NCBI RefSeq assembly: GCF_050947335.1
Contig: NC_134991.1
Span: 1,488,001-1,552,000 of the forward strand
Origin: Megachile rotundata
Taxonomy: Eukaryota > Arthropoda > Insecta > Hymenoptera > Megachilidae
Reading direction: 5' to 3'
DNA: 64,000 nucleotides
Under the pieces are notes generated by a model that had not been told where the DNA came from, made no database searches, and saw only the letters and a program-made list of their open reading frames with translations. How positions within the stretch are numbered: position 1 is the first letter of the stretch; the number at the start of each line of letters is the position of its first letter. The position numbers and the translations under genes are program-made. Of this stretch, positions 38,001 through 51,430 are shown in pieces.

Positions 38001-41000
38001 CAAAGGCCGAAATCTCAAAGGCCGAAATCCCAAAGGCCGAAATCCCAAAGGCCGAAATCCCAAAGGCCGAAATCCCAAAGGCCGAAATCCCAAAGGTCGA
38101 AATCCCAAAGGCCGAAATCCCAAGGGCTGAAATTCCAAAGACAGACTATCCAAATGCCGAAATCCCAGAGGCCGAAATCCCAAAGGCCGAAATCCCAAGG
38201 GCCGATATCCCAAATGTCCAAATCCCAAAGGCCGTATCCAAAGAGCCGAAATCCCAAAGGCCGTAATCCCAAAGGCCGAAATCCCAAAGGCCGAAATCCC
38301 AAATGTCGAAATCCCATTGGATGAATTCCCAAAAGGCCGTAATCCCAATGGTCGCAATCCAAAAGGCCGAAATCCCAAGGGCCGATATCCTAATTTAGGA
38401 AATTCCAAAGGCCGAAATCCCAAACTCCGAAATCCCAAATGTCGAAATCACAAGGCCGAAATACCAAAGGATGAACTCCCAAAAGGCCGAAATCCCAAAG
38501 GTCGAAATCCCAAAGGCCGAAATCCCAAAGGTCCAAATCCCAAAAGACGAAATTCCAAAGGCCGAATTCCCAAATGCCGATATCCCAAAAGCGGAAATTC
38601 CAAAGGCCGAAATCCCAAAGGATGAATTCCCAAAAGGCCGAAATCCCAAAGGCCGAAATCCCAAAGGCCGAAATCCAAAAGGCCTAAATCCCAAGGGCCG
38701 AAATCCCAAAGGTAAAAATCCCAAAGGCCGAAATCCCAAATGTCGAAATCCCAAGGCCGAAATCCCAAAGGCCGAAATCCAAAGGGCCGAAATCCCAAAG
38801 GCTGAAATGCCAAAGACCGACATCCCAAAGGCCGAAATCCCAAAGGCTGAAACTCCAAAGACCGACTTCCCAAAGGTCGAAATCCCAGAGGCCGATATCC
38901 CAAAGGTCGAAATCCCAAAGGCCGAAATCCAAAGGGCCGAAATCCCAAACTTCGAAATCCCAAAGGCCGAAATGCAAAGGGCCGAAATCCCAAAGGCTGA
39001 AATTCCAAAGGCCGAAATCTCAAAGGCCGAAATCCCAAAGGCTGAAATCCCAAAGGCCGAAATCTAAAGGGCCGAAATCCCAAAGGTTGAAATTCCAAAG
39101 GTCGACATACCAAAGGCCGAAATCCCAAAGGCCGAAATCCCAAAGGCTGAAATCCCAAGGGCCGAAATCCCAAAGGTCGAAATTCCAAAGGCCGACATCC
39201 CAAAGGCCGAAATCTCAAAGTCCGAAATCCCAAAGACCGAAATCAAAAGAGCCGAAATCCCAAAGGCTGAAATTCCAAAGACCGACATCCCAAAGGCCGA
39301 AATCCCAAAAGCCGAAATCCAAAGGGCCGAAATCCCAAGGGCTGAAATTCCAAAGACCGACATCCCAAAGGCCGAAATCCCAAAGGCTGAAACCCCAAAG
39401 ACCGACTTCCCAAAGGTCGAAATCCCAGAGGCCGATATCCCAAAGGTCGAAATCCCAAAGGCCGAAATCCAAAGGGCCGAAATCCCAAACTTCGAAATCC
39501 CAATGGCCGAAATCCAAAGGGCCGAAATCCCAAAGGCTGAAATTCCAAAGGCCGAAATCTCAAAGGCCGAAATCCCAAAGGCTGAAATCCCAAAGGCCGA
39601 TATCCAAAGGGCCGAAATCCCAAAGGCTGAAATTCGAAAGACCGAAATCCCAAAGGCCGAAATCTCAAAGGCCGAAATCCCAAAGGCCGAAATCCCAAAG
39701 GCCGAAATCCCAAAGGCCGAAATCCCAAAGGTCGAAATCCCAAAGGCCGAAATCCCAAGGGCTGAAATTCCAAAGACAGACTATCCAAATGCCGAAATCC
39801 CAGAGGCCGAAATCCCAAATGCCGAAATCCCAAGGGCCGATATCCCAAATGTCCAAATCCCAAAGGCCGAAATCCAAAGAGCCGAAATCCCAAAGGCCGT
39901 AATCCCAAAGGCCGAAATCCCAAAGGCCGAAATCCCAAATGTCGAAATCCCATTGGATGAATTCCCAAAAGGCCGTAATCCCAATGGTCGCAATCCAAAA
40001 GGCCGAAATCCCAAGGGCCGATATCCTAATTTAGGAAATTCCAAAGGCCGAAATCCCAAACTCCGAAATCCCAAATGTCGAAATCACAAGGCCGAAATAC
40101 CAAAGGATGAACTCCCAAAAGGCCGAAATCCCAAAGGTCGAAATCCCAAAGGCCGAAATCCCAAAGGTCCAAATCCCAAAAGACGAAATTCCAAAGGCCG
40201 AATTCCCAAATGCCGATATCCCAAAAGCGGAAATTCCAAAGGCCGAAATCCCAAAGGATGAATTCCCAAAAGGCCGAAATCCCATAGCCCGAAATCCAAA
40301 AGGCCTAAATCCCAAGGGCCGAAATCCCAAAGGTAAAAATCCCAAAGGCCGAAATCCCAAATGTCGAAATCCCAAGGCCGAAATCCCAAAGGCCGAAATC
40401 CAAAGGGCCGAAATCCCAAAGGCTGAAATTCCAAAGACCGACATCCCAAAGGCCGAAATCCCAAAGGCTGAAATTCCAAAGGCCGAAATCTCAAAGGCCG
40501 AAATCCCAAAGGCTGAAATCCCAAAGGCCGAAATCTAAAGGGCCGAAATCCCAAAGGTTGAAATTCCAAAGGTCGACATACCAAAGGCCGAAATCCCAAA
40601 GGCCGAAATCCCAAAGGCTGAAATCCCAAGGGCCGAAATCCCAAAGGTCGAAATTCCAAAGGCCGAAATCTCAAAGTCCGAAATCCCAAAGACCGAAATC
40701 AAAAGAGCCGAAATCCCAAAGGCTGAAATTCCAAAGGCCGACATCCCAAAGGCCGAAATCCCAAAAGCCGAAATCCAAAGGGCCGAAATCCCAAGGGCTG
40801 AAATTCCAAAGACCGACATCCCAAAGGCCGAAATCCCAAAGGCTGAAAATCCAAAGGCCGAAATCTCAAAGGCCGAAATCCCAAAGGCTGAAATCCCAAA
40901 GGCCGAAATCCAAAGGGCCGAAATCCCAAAGGCTGAAATTCGAAAGACCGAAATCCCAAAGGCCGAAATCTCAAAGGCCGAAATCCCAAAGGCCGAAATC
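35043..41000 (+). repeat. 6,138-bp right-domain HOR, copy 2 (shortened to about 5,958 bp)
   Basis: R markers at 36379, 38389 and 40025 sit exactly 6,138 bp after those of copy 1. About 180 bp (12 monomers) is missing from the 3' part. The offset falls from 6,138 to 5,973 bp before about 40.56 kb and to 5,958 bp by about 40.70 kb. Scattered single-base differences were noted, for example near 36.31 kb (CCATTGG against CCAATGG) and 39.39 kb (GAAACCCC against GAAACTCC). The right edge is approximate. Confidence 0.85.
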
Positions 41001-44000
41001 CCAAAGGCCGAAATCCCAAAGGCCGAAATCCCAAAGGCCGAAATCCCAAAGGTCGAAATCCCAAAGGCCGAAATCCCAAGGGCTGAAATTCCAAAGACAG
41101 ACTATCCAAATGCCGAAATCCCAGTGGCCGAAATCCCAAAGGCCGAAATACCAAGGGCCGAAATTCCGAAGGTCCAGATCCCAAAGGCCGAAATCCCCAA
41201 GGCTGAAATCCCAAGGGCCGAAATCCCAAAGGCCGAAATTCCAAAGACCGACATCCCAAAGGCCGAAATCTCAAAGTCCGAAATCCCAAAGACCGAAATC
41301 CAAAGAGCCGAAATCCCAAAGGCTGAAATTCCAAAGACCGACACCCAAAAGGCCGAAATCCCAAAGGCCGAAATCACAATGGCCGATATCCTAAAGGCGG
41401 AAATTCCAAAGGACGAAATCCGAAACGCCGAAATGCCAAAAGGCCGAAATCCCAATGGCCGAAATCCCAAGAGCCGAATTCCCAAAGGCCGAAATACCAA
41501 AGGTCCAAATCCCAAGGGCCGAAATTCCAAAGGTCGAAATCCCAAAGTCCGAAATCCCATGGCCAAAATACCAAAGGCCGAAATCCCGAAGGCCGAAACC
41601 CCAAAGGCCGAAATCCCAAAGGCCGAAATTCCAAAGACCGACATCCCAAAGGCCGAAATCCCAAAGGCTGAAACTCCAAAGGCCGAAATCTCAAAGGCCG
41701 AAATCCCAAAGGCTGAAATCCCAAAGGCCGAAATCCAAAGGGCCGAAATCCCAAAGGCTGAAATTCGAAAGACCGAAATCCCAAAGGCCGAAATCTCAAA
41801 GGCCGAAATCCCAAAGGCCGAAATCTCAAAGGCCGAAGTCCAAAGGGCCGAAATCCCAAACTTCGAAATCCCAAAGGCCGAAATCCAAAGGGCCGAAATC
41901 CCAAAGGCTGAAATTCCAAAGGCCGAAATCTCAAAGGCCGAAATCCCAAAGGCTGAAATCCCAAAGGCCGAAATGCAAAGGGCCGAAATCCCAAAGGTTG
42001 AAATTCCAAAGATCGGCATACCAAAGGCCGAAATCCCAAAGGCCGAAATCCCAAAGGCTGAAATCCCAAGGGCCGAAATCCCAAAGGTCGAAATTCCAAA
42101 GGCCGACATCCCAAAGGCCGAAATCTCAAAGTCCGAAATCCCAAAGACCGAAATCCAAAGAGCCGAAATCCCAAAGGCTGAAATTCCAAAGACCGACATC
42201 CCAAAGGCCGAAATCCCAAAGGCCGAAATCCCATAGGCCGAAATCTCAAAGGCCGAAATCCCAAAGGCCGAAATCCCAAAGGCTGAAATTCGAAAGACCG
42301 AAATCCCAAAGGCCGAAATCTCAAAGGCCGAAATCCCAAAGGCCGAAATCCCAAAGGCCGAAATCCCAAAGGCCGAAATCCCAAAGGCCGAAATCCCAAA
42401 GGCCGAAATCCCAAAGGCCGAAATCCCAAATGTCGAAATCCCATTGGATGAATTCCCAAAAGGCCGAAATCCCAAAGGCCGAAATCCAAAAGGCCTAAAT
42501 CCCAAGGGCCGAAATCCCAAAGGTAAAAATCCCAAAGGCCGAAATCCCAAATGTCGAAATCCCAAGGCCGAAATCCCAAGGGCCGAAATCCAAAGGGCCG
42601 AAATCCCAAAGGCTGAAATTCCAAAGTACCGACATCCCAACGGCCGAAATCCCAAAGGCTGAAACTCCAAAGACCGACTTCCCAAAGGTCGAAATCCCAG
42701 ACGCCGATATCCCAAAGGTCGAAATCCCAAAGGCCGAAATCCAAAGGGCCGAAATCCCAAACTTCGAAATCCCAAAGGCCGAAATCCAAAGGGCCGAAAT
42801 CCCAAAGGCTGAAATTCCAAAGGCCGAAATCTCAAAGGCCGAAATCCCAAAGGCTGAAATCCAAAGGCCGAAATCCAAAGGGCCGAAATCCCAAAGGTTG
42901 AAATTCCAAAGATCGACATACCAAAGGCCGACATCCCAAAGGCCGAAATCTCAAAGTCCGAAATCCCAAAGACCGAAATCCAAAGAGCCGAAATCCCAAA
43001 GGCTGAAATTCCAAAGACCGACATCCCAAAGGCCGAAATCCCAAAGGCCGAAATCACAATGGCCGATATCCTAAAGGCGGAAATTCCAAAGGACGAAATC
43101 CCAAACGCCGAAATCCCAAAAGGCCGAAATCCCAATGGCCGAAATCCCAAGAGCCGAAATCCCAAAGGCCGAAATCCCAAAGGCCGAAATCCCAAAGGTC
43201 CAAATCCCAACGGTCGAAATCCCAAAGGCCGATATCCCAAGGGCCCATATCCCAAGGGCCGAAATTCCAAAGGTCGAAATCCCAAAGTCCGAAATCCCAA
43301 GGCCAAAATACCAAAGGCCGAAATCCCAAAGGCCGAAATCGCAAAGGCTGAAATTCGAAGGACCGAAATCCCAAAGGCCGAAATCTCAAAGGCCGAAATC
43401 CCAAAGGCCGAAATCCCAAAGGCCGAAATCCCAAAGGCCGAAATCGCAAAGGCCCAAATCCCAAAGGCCGAAATCCAAAGGGCCGAAATCCCAAAGGCTG
43501 AAATTCCAAAGGTCCAAATCCCAACGGTCGAAATCCCAAAGGCCGATATCCCAAGGGCCCATATCCCAAGGGCCGAAATTCCAAAGGTCGAAATCCCAAA
43601 GGTCCAAATCCCAACGGTCGAAATCCCAAAGGCCGATATCCCAAGGGCCCATATCCCAAGGGCCGAAATTCCAAAGGTCGAAATCTCAAAGTCCGAAATC
43701 CCAAGGCCAAAATACCAAAGGCCGAAATCCCAAAGGCCGAAATCCCAAAGGCTGAAATTCGAAAGACCGAAATCCCAAAGGCCGAAATCTCAAACGCCGA
43801 AATCCCAAAGGCCGAAATCCCAAATGCCGAAATCCAAAGGGCCGAAATCCCAAAGGTTGAAATTCCAAAGATCGACACACCAAAGGCCGAAATCCCAAAG
43901 GCCGAAATCCCAAATGTCAAAATCCCAAGAACGAAATCCCGAACGATGAATTCCCAAAAGGCCGAAATCCCAAGGGCCGAAATCCCAAGAGCCGAAATCC

Positions 44001-44426
44001 CAAAGGCCGAAATCCCAAAGGTCCAAATCCCAACGGTCGAAATCCCAAAGGCCGATATCCCAAGGGCCCATATCCCAAGGGCCGAAATTCCAAAGGTCGA
44101 AATCCCAAAGTCCGAAATCCCAAGGCCAAAATACCAAAGGACGAAATCCCAAAGGCCGAAATTCGATGGACCGAAATCCCAAAGGCCGAAATCTCAAACG
44201 CCGAAATCACAAAGGCCGAAATCCCAAAGGCCGAAATCCCAAACGCTGAAATTCCAAAGACCGATATCCCAAAGGCCCAAATCCCAAGGGCCGAAATCCC
44301 AAAGGCCGAAATCCCAAAGGCCGAAATCTCAAAGTCCGAAATCCCAAAGACCGAAATCCAAAGAGCCGAAATCCCAAAGGCTGAAATTCCAAAGACCGAC
44401 ATCCGAAAGGCCGAAATCCCAAAGGC
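41000..44426 (+). repeat. Mixed right-domain satellite without R marker
   Basis: The variant cassettes here (GATGAATTCCC near 42.45 and 43.95 kb, GGTCCAAATCCCAACGG, GGCCCATATCCC) are those of neighbouring R-type blocks. No CCTAATTTAGG occurs. Short internal duplications are present, such as the GGTCCAAATCCCAACGG/GGCCCATATCCC cassette repeated about 105 bp apart near 43.5-43.65 kb. Nothing other than satellite is visible. Confidence 0.75.
42324..42428 (+). repeat. Run of 7 exact consensus monomers
   Basis: Seven consecutive exact units lie between a monomer ending ATCTCA and one beginning AATGTCG. This is a local homogeneous patch within otherwise variant-rich sequence. Confidence 0.88.
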
Positions 44427-45700
44427 CGAAATCCCAAAGGCCGAAATCTCAAAGGCCGAAATCCCAAAGGCCGAAATCCCAAAGGCTGAAATTCGAAAGA
44501 CCGAAATCCCAAAGGCCGAAATCTCAAAGGCCGAAATCCCAAAGGCCGAAATCCCAAAGGCTGAAATCCCAAAGGCCGAAATCCCAAAGGTCGAAATCCC
44601 AAGGGCTGAAATTCCAAAGAACGACTATCCAAATGCCGAAATCCCAGAGGCCGAAATCCCAAAGGCCGAAATCCCAAGGGCCGAAATCCCAAAAGTCCAA
44701 ATCCCAAAGGCCGAAATCCAAAGAGCCGAAATCCGAAAGACCGTAATCCCAAAGGCCGAAATCCCAAAGGCCGAAATCCCAAATGTCGAAATCCCATTGG
44801 ATGAATTCCCAATAGGCCGAAATCCCAAAGGCCGAAATCCAAAAGGCCTAAATCCCAAGGGCCGAAATCCCAATGGTAAAAATCCCAAAGGCCGAAATCC
44901 CAAAGGCCGAAATCCCAAAGGCCGAAATCCCAAAGGCCGTAATCGCAAAGGCCCAAATCCCAAAGGCCGAAATCCAAAGGGCCGAAATCCCAAAGGCTGA
45001 AATTCCAAAGGTCCAAATCCCAACGGTCGAAATCCCAAAGGCCGATATCCCAAGGGCCCATATCCCAAGGGCCGAAATTCCAAAGGTCGAAATCCCAAAG
45101 GTCCAAATCCCAACGGTCGAAATCCCAATGGCCGATATCCCAAGGGCCCATATCCCAAGGGCCGAAATTCCAAAGGTCGAAAACCCAAAGTCCGAAATCC
45201 CAAGGCCAAAATACCAAAGGCCGAAATCCCAAAGGCCGAAATCCCAAAGGCTGAAATTCGAAGGACCGAAATCCCAAAGGCCGAAATCTCAAACGCCGAA
45301 ATCCCAAAGGCCGAAATCCCAAATCCCGAAATCCAAAGGGCCTAAATCCCAAAGGTTGAAATTCCAAAGATCGACATACCAAAGGCCGAAATCCCAAATG
45401 TCAAAATCCCAAGAACGAAATCCCGAACGATGAATTCCCAAAAGGCCGAAATCCCAAGGGCCGAAATCCCAAGAGCCGAATTCCCAAAGGCCGAAATCCC
45501 AAAGGTCCAAATCCCAACGGTCGAAATCCCAAAGGCCGATATCCCAAGGGCCCATATCCCAAGGGCCGAAATTCGAAAGGTCGAAATCCCAAAGTCCGAA
45601 ATCCCAAGGCCAAAATACCAAAGGCCGAAATCCCAAAGGCCGAAATCCCAAAGGCTGAAATTCGAAGGACCGAAATCCCAAAGGCCGAAATCTCAAACGC
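44427..45700 (+). repeat. 1,274-bp tandem duplication, copy 1
   Basis: Every rare variant here recurs 1,274 bp downstream, including AAAGAACGACTATCC, GAATTCCCAATAGG and GGCCGTAATCGC. The unit is 85 monomers minus one base. The edges were set where flanking variants stop agreeing (TCTCAAACGCCG against TCCCAAAGGCCG). Confidence 0.87.
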
Positions 45701-46974
45701 CGAAATCCCAAAGGCCGAAATCTCAAAGGCCGAAATCCCAAAGGCCGAAATCCCAAAGGCTGAAATTCGAAAGACCGAAATCCCAAAGGCCGAAATCTCA
45801 AAGGCCGAAATCCCAAAGGCCGAAATCCCAAAGGCTGAAATCCCAAAGGCCGAAATCCCAAAGGTCGAAATCCCAAGGGCTGAAATTCCAAAGAACGACT
45901 ATCCAAATGCCGAAATCCCAGAGGCCGAAATCCCAAAGGCCGAAATCCCAAGGGCCGAAATCCCAAAAGTCCAAATCCCAAAGGCCGAAATCCAAAGAGC
46001 CGAAATCCGAAAGACCGTAATCCCAAAGGCCGAAATCCCAAAGGCCGAAATCCCAAATGTCGAAATCCCATTGGATGAATTCCCAATAGGCCGAAATCCC
46101 AAAGGCCGAAATCCAAAAGGCCTAAATCCCAAGGGCCGAAATCCCAATGGTAAAAATCCCAAAGGCCGAAATCCCAAAGGCCGAAATCCCAAAGGCCGAA
46201 ATCCCAAAGGCCGTAATCGCAAAGGCCCAAATCCCAAAGGCCGAAATCCAAAGGGCCGAAATCCCAAAGGCTGAAATTCCAAAGGTCCAAATCCCAACGG
46301 TCGAAATCCCAAAGGCCGATATCCCAAGGGCCCATATCCCAAGGGCCGAAATTCCAAAGGTCGAAATCCCAAAGGTCCAAATCCCAACGGTCGAAATCCC
46401 AATGGCCGATATCCCAAGGGCCCATATCCCAAGGGCCGAAATTCCAAAGGTCGAAAACCCAAAGTCCGAAATCCCAAGGCCAAAATACCAAAGGCCGAAA
46501 TCCCAAAGGCCGAAATCCCAAAGGCTGAAATTCGAAGGACCGAAATCCCAAAGGCCGAAATCTCAAACGCCGAAATCCCAAAGGCCGAAATCCCAAATCC
46601 CGAAATCCAAAGGGCCTAAATCCCAAAGGTTGAAATTCCAAAGATCGACATACCAAAGGCCGAAATCCCAAATGTCAAAATCCCAAGAACGAAATCCCGA
46701 ACGATGAATTCCCAAAAGGCCGAAATCCCAAGGGCCGAAATCCCAAGAGCCGAATTCCCAAAGGCCGAAATCCCAAAGGTCCAAATCCCAACGGTCGAAA
46801 TCCCAAAGGCCGATATCCCAAGGACCCATATCCCAAGGGCCGAAATTCGAAAGGTCGAAATCCCAAAGTCCGAAATCCCAAGGCCAAAATACCAAAGGCC
46901 GAAATCCCAAAGGCCGAAATCCCAAAGGCTGAAATTCGAAGGACCGAAATCCCAAAGGCCGAAATCTCAAACGC
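45701..46974 (+). repeat. 1,274-bp tandem duplication, copy 2
   Basis: This is the second copy. The only difference from copy 1 that I found is near 46.815 kb, where AAGGACCCATATCC replaces AAGGGCCCATATCC. Parts of the same unit also occur near 55.8-56.7 kb and 61.3-62.0 kb, at offsets of 10,078 and a further 5,488 bp. Confidence 0.85.
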
Positions 46975-49900
46975 CGAATTCCCAAAGACCGAAATCCAAA
47001 GAGCCGAAATCCCAAAGGCTGAAATTCCAAAGACCGACATCCCAAAGGCCGAAATCCCAAAGGCCGAAATCCCAAAGGCCGAAATCTCAAAGGCCGAAAT
47101 CCCAAAGGCCGAAATCCCAAAGGCTGAAATTCGAAAGACCGAAATCCCAAAGGCCGAAATCCCAAAGGTTGAAATTCCAAAGATCGACATACCAAAGGCC
47201 GAAATCCCAAAGGCCGAAATCCCAAAGGCCGAAGTCCCAAAAGCTGAAATCCCAAGGGCCGAAATCCCAAAGGTCGGAATTCCAAAGGCCGACATCACAA
47301 AGGCCGAAATCTCAAAGTCCGAAATCCCAAAGACCGAAATCCAAAGAGCCGAAATCCCAAAGGCTGAAATTCCAAAGACCGACATCCGAAAGGCCGAAAT
47401 CACAATGGCCGATATCCTAAAGGCGGAAATTCCAAAGGACGAAATCCCAAACGCCGAAATCCCAAAAGGCCGAAATCCCAATGGCCGAAATCCCAAGAGC
47501 CGAAATCCCAAAGGCCGAAATCCCAAAGGTCCAAATCCCAACGGTCGAAATCCCAAATGCCGATATCCCAAGGGCCCATATCCCAAGGGCCGAAATCCCA
47601 AGGGCCGAATTTCCAAAGGTCGAAATCCCAAAGTCCGAAATCCCAAGGCCAAAATACCAAAGGCCGAAATCCCAAAGGCTGAAATTCGAAGGACGAAATC
47701 CCAAAGGCCGAAATCTCAAAGGCCGAAATCCCAAAGGCCGAAATCCCAAAGGCCGAAATCGCAAAGGCCCAAAACCCAAGGGCCGAAATCCCAAAGGTCG
47801 AAATCCCAAAGGCCGAAATCTCAAAGGCCGAAATCCCAAAGGCCGAAATCGCAAAGGCCGAAATCCAAAGCGCCCAAATCCCAAACGCTGAAATTCCAAA
47901 GACCGATATCCCAAAGGCCGAAATCACAAGGCCGAAATCCCAAAGTCCAAAATCCCAAAGGCCGAAATCCCAAAGGCCGAAATCCCAAAGGTCGAAATCC
48001 CAGAGGCCGAAATCCCAAGGGCTGAAATTCCAAAGACCGACTACCCAAATGCCGAAATCCCAGAGGCCGAAATCCCAAAGGCCGAAATCCCAAGGGCCGA
48101 AATCCCAAAAGTCCAAATCCCAAAGGCCGAAATCCAAAGAGCCGAAATCCCAAAGGCCGTAATCCCAAAGGCCGAAATCCCAAAGGCCGAAATCCCAAAT
48201 GTCGAAATCCCATTGGATGAATTCCCAAAAGGCCGTAATCCCAATGGTCGCAATCCCAAAGGCCGAAATCCCAAGGGCCGATATCCTAATTTAGGAAATT
48301 CCAAAGGCCGAAATCCCAAGGGCCGATATCCTAATTTAGGAAATTCCAAAGGCCGAAATCCCAAACGCCGAAATCCCAAATGTCGAAATCACAAGGCCGA
48401 AATACCAAAGGATGAACTCCCAAAAGGCCGAAATCCCAAAGGTCGAAATCCCAAAGGCCGAAATCCCAAAGGTCCAAATCCCAAAAGACGAAATTCCAAA
48501 GGCCGAATTCCCAAATGACGATATCCCAAAAGCGGAAATTCCAAAGGCCGAAATCCCAAAGGATGAATTCCCAAAAGGCCGAAATCCCAAACGCCGAAAT
48601 CCAAAAGGCCTAAATCCCAAGGGCCGAAATCCCAAAGGTAAGAATCCCAAAGGCCGAAATCCCAAATGTCGAAATCCCAAGGCCAAAATCCCAAAGGCCG
48701 AAATCCAAAGGGCCGAAATCCCAAAGGCTGAAATTCCAAAGACCGACATCCCAACGGCCGAAATCCCAAAGGCTTAAACTCCAAAGACCGACTTCCCAAA
48801 GGTCGAAATCCCAGAGGCCGAAATCCCAAAGGCCGAAATCCCGAAGGCCGAAATCCCAAAGGCCGAAATCCCAAAGGCCGAAATCTCAAAGGCCGAAATC
48901 CCAAAGGCCGAAATCCCAAAGGCCGAAATCCCAAAGGCCGAAATCCCAAAGGCCGAAATCCCAAAGGCCGAAATCCCAAAGGCCGAAATCCCAAAGGCCG
49001 ACATCCCAAAGGCCGAAATCACAATGGCCGATATCCTAAAGGCGGAAATTCCAAAGGACGAAATCCCAAACGCCGAAATCCCAAAAGGCCGAAATCACAA
49101 AGGCCGAAATCCCCAAGGCCGAAATCCCAAGGGCCGATATCCTAATTTAGGAAATTCCAAAGGCCGAAATCCCAAGGACCGATATCCTAATTTAGGAAAT
49201 TCCAAAGGCCGAAATCCCAAACGCCGAAATCCCAAATGTCGAAATCCCAAGGCCAAAATCCCAAAGGCCGAAATCCAAAGGGCCGAAATCCCAATGGCTG
49301 AAATTCCAAAGACCGACATCCCAACGGCCGAAATCCCAAAGGCTTAAACTCCAAAGACCGACTTCCCAAAGGTCGAAATCCCAGAGGCCGAAATCCCAAA
49401 GGCCGAAATCCCGAAGGCCGAAATCCCAAAGGCCGAAATCCCAAAGTCCGAAATCTCAAAGGCCGAAATCCCAAAGGCCGAAATCCCAAAGGCCGAAATC
49501 CCAAAGGCCGAAATCCCAAAGGCCGAAATCCCAAAGGCCGACATCCCAAAGGCCGAAATCACAATGGCCGATATCCTAAAGGCGGAAATTCCAAAGGACG
49601 AAATCCCAAACGCCGAAATCCCAAAAGGCCGAAATCACAAAGGCCGAAATCCCCAAGGCCGAAATCCCAATGGCCGAAATCCCAAAGGTCCAAATCCCAA
49701 AGGACGAAATCCCAAAGGCCGAAATCCCAAAGGCCGAGATCCCAAAGGCGTAAACCCCAAAGGCTGAAATTCCAAAGACCGACTTCCCAAAGGCCGAAAT
49801 CCCAAAGGTCGAAATCCCAAAGGCCGAAATCCCAAAGGTCGAAATCCCAAAGGCCGATATCCCAAAGGCCGAAATCCCAAAGGCCGAAATCCCAAATGTC

Positions 49901-51430
49901 GAAATCCCATTGGATGAATTCCCAAAAGGCCGTAATCCCAATGGTCGCAATCCCAAAGGCCGAAATCCCAAGGGCCGATATCCTAATTTAGGAAATTCCA
50001 AAGGCCGAAATCCCAAGGGCCGATATCCTAATTTAGGAAATTCCAAAGGCCGAAATCCCAAACGCCGAAATCCCAAATGTCGAAATCACAAGGCCGAAAT
50101 ACCAAAGGATGAACTCCCAAAAGGCCGAAATCCCAAAGGTCGAAATCCCAAAGGCCGAAATCCCAAAGGTCCAAATCCCAAAAGACGAAATTCCAAAGGC
50201 CGAATTCCCAAATGACGATATCCCAAAAGCGGAAATTCCAAAGGCCGAAATCCCAAAGGATGAATTCCCAAAAGGCCGAAATCCCAAACGCCGAAATCCA
50301 AAAGGCCTAAATCCCAAGGGCCGAAATCCCAAAGGTAAGAATCCCAAAGGCCGAAATCCCAAATGTCGAAATCCCAAGGCCAAAATCCCAAAGGCCGAAA
50401 TCCAAAGGGCCGAAATCCCAATGGCTGAAATTCCAAAGACCGACATCCCAACGGCCGAAATCCCAAAGGCTTAAACTCCAAAGACCGACTTCCCAAAGGT
50501 CGAAATCCCAGAGGCCGAAATCCCAAAGGCCGAAATCCCGAAGGCCGAAATCCCAAAGGCCGAAATCCCAAAGGCCGAAATCTCAAAGGCCGAAATCCCA
50601 AAGGCCGAAATCCCAAAGGCCGAAATCCCAAAGGCCGAAATCCCAAAGGCCGAAATCCCAAAGGCCGACATCCCAAAGGCCGAAATCACAATGGCCGATA
50701 TCCTAAAGGCGGAAATTCCAAAGGACGAAATCCCAAACGCCGAAATCCCAAAAGGCCGAAATCACAAAGGCCGAAATCCCCAAGGCCGAAATCCCAATGG
50801 CCGAAATCCCAAAGGTCCAAATCCCAAAGGACGAAATCCCAAAGGCCGAAATCCCAAAGGCCGAGATCCCAAAGGCCTAAACCCCAAAGGCTGAAATTCC
50901 AAAGACCGACTTCCCAAAGGCCGAAATCCCAAAGGTCGAAATCCCAAAGGCCGATATCCCAAAGGCCGAAATCCCAAGGGCCGATATCCTAATTTAGGAA
51001 ATTCCAAAGGCCGAAATCCCAAGGGCCGATATCCTAATTTAGGAAATTCCAAAGGCCGAAATCCCAAACGCCGAAATCCCAAATTTCGAAATCCCAAGGC
51101 CAAAATCCCAAAGGCCGAAATCCAAAGGGCCGAAATCCCAATGGCTGAAATTCCAAAGACCGACATCCCAACGGCCGAAATCCCAAAGGCTTAAACTCCA
51201 AAGACCGACTTCCCAAAGGTCGAAATCCCAGAGGCCGAAATCCCAAAGGCCGAAATCCCGAAGGCCGAAATCCCAAAGGCCGAAATCCCAAAGTCCGAAA
51301 TCTCAAAGGCCGAAATCCCAAAGGCCGAAATCCCAAAGGCCGAAATCCCAAAGGCCGAAATCCCAAAGGCCGAAATCCCAGAGGCCGAAATCCCAAAGGC
51401 CGACATCCCAAAGGCCGAAATCACAATGGC
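46975..51430 (+). repeat. Right-domain satellite with paired R markers
   Basis: R markers occur as doublets exactly 45 bp apart: 48285/48330, 49141/49186, 49982/50027 and 50988/51033. The GATATCCTAAAGGCGG variant marks nested units near 49.03, 49.57, 50.70 and 51.43 kb, with spacings of about 540, 1,127 and 735 bp. The unit containing the first doublet recurs 1,697 bp later. The stretch 46.7-49.1 kb recurs near 56.7-59.2 kb at offsets of 10,003-10,153 bp. Confidence 0.8.
48889..48993 (+). repeat. Run of 7 exact consensus monomers
   Basis: Seven exact units end at a GACATCCC variant. The equivalent runs near 49.5, 50.6 and 51.35 kb are shorter or interrupted, so the number of perfect units varies between otherwise similar blocks. 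Confidence 0.85.
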
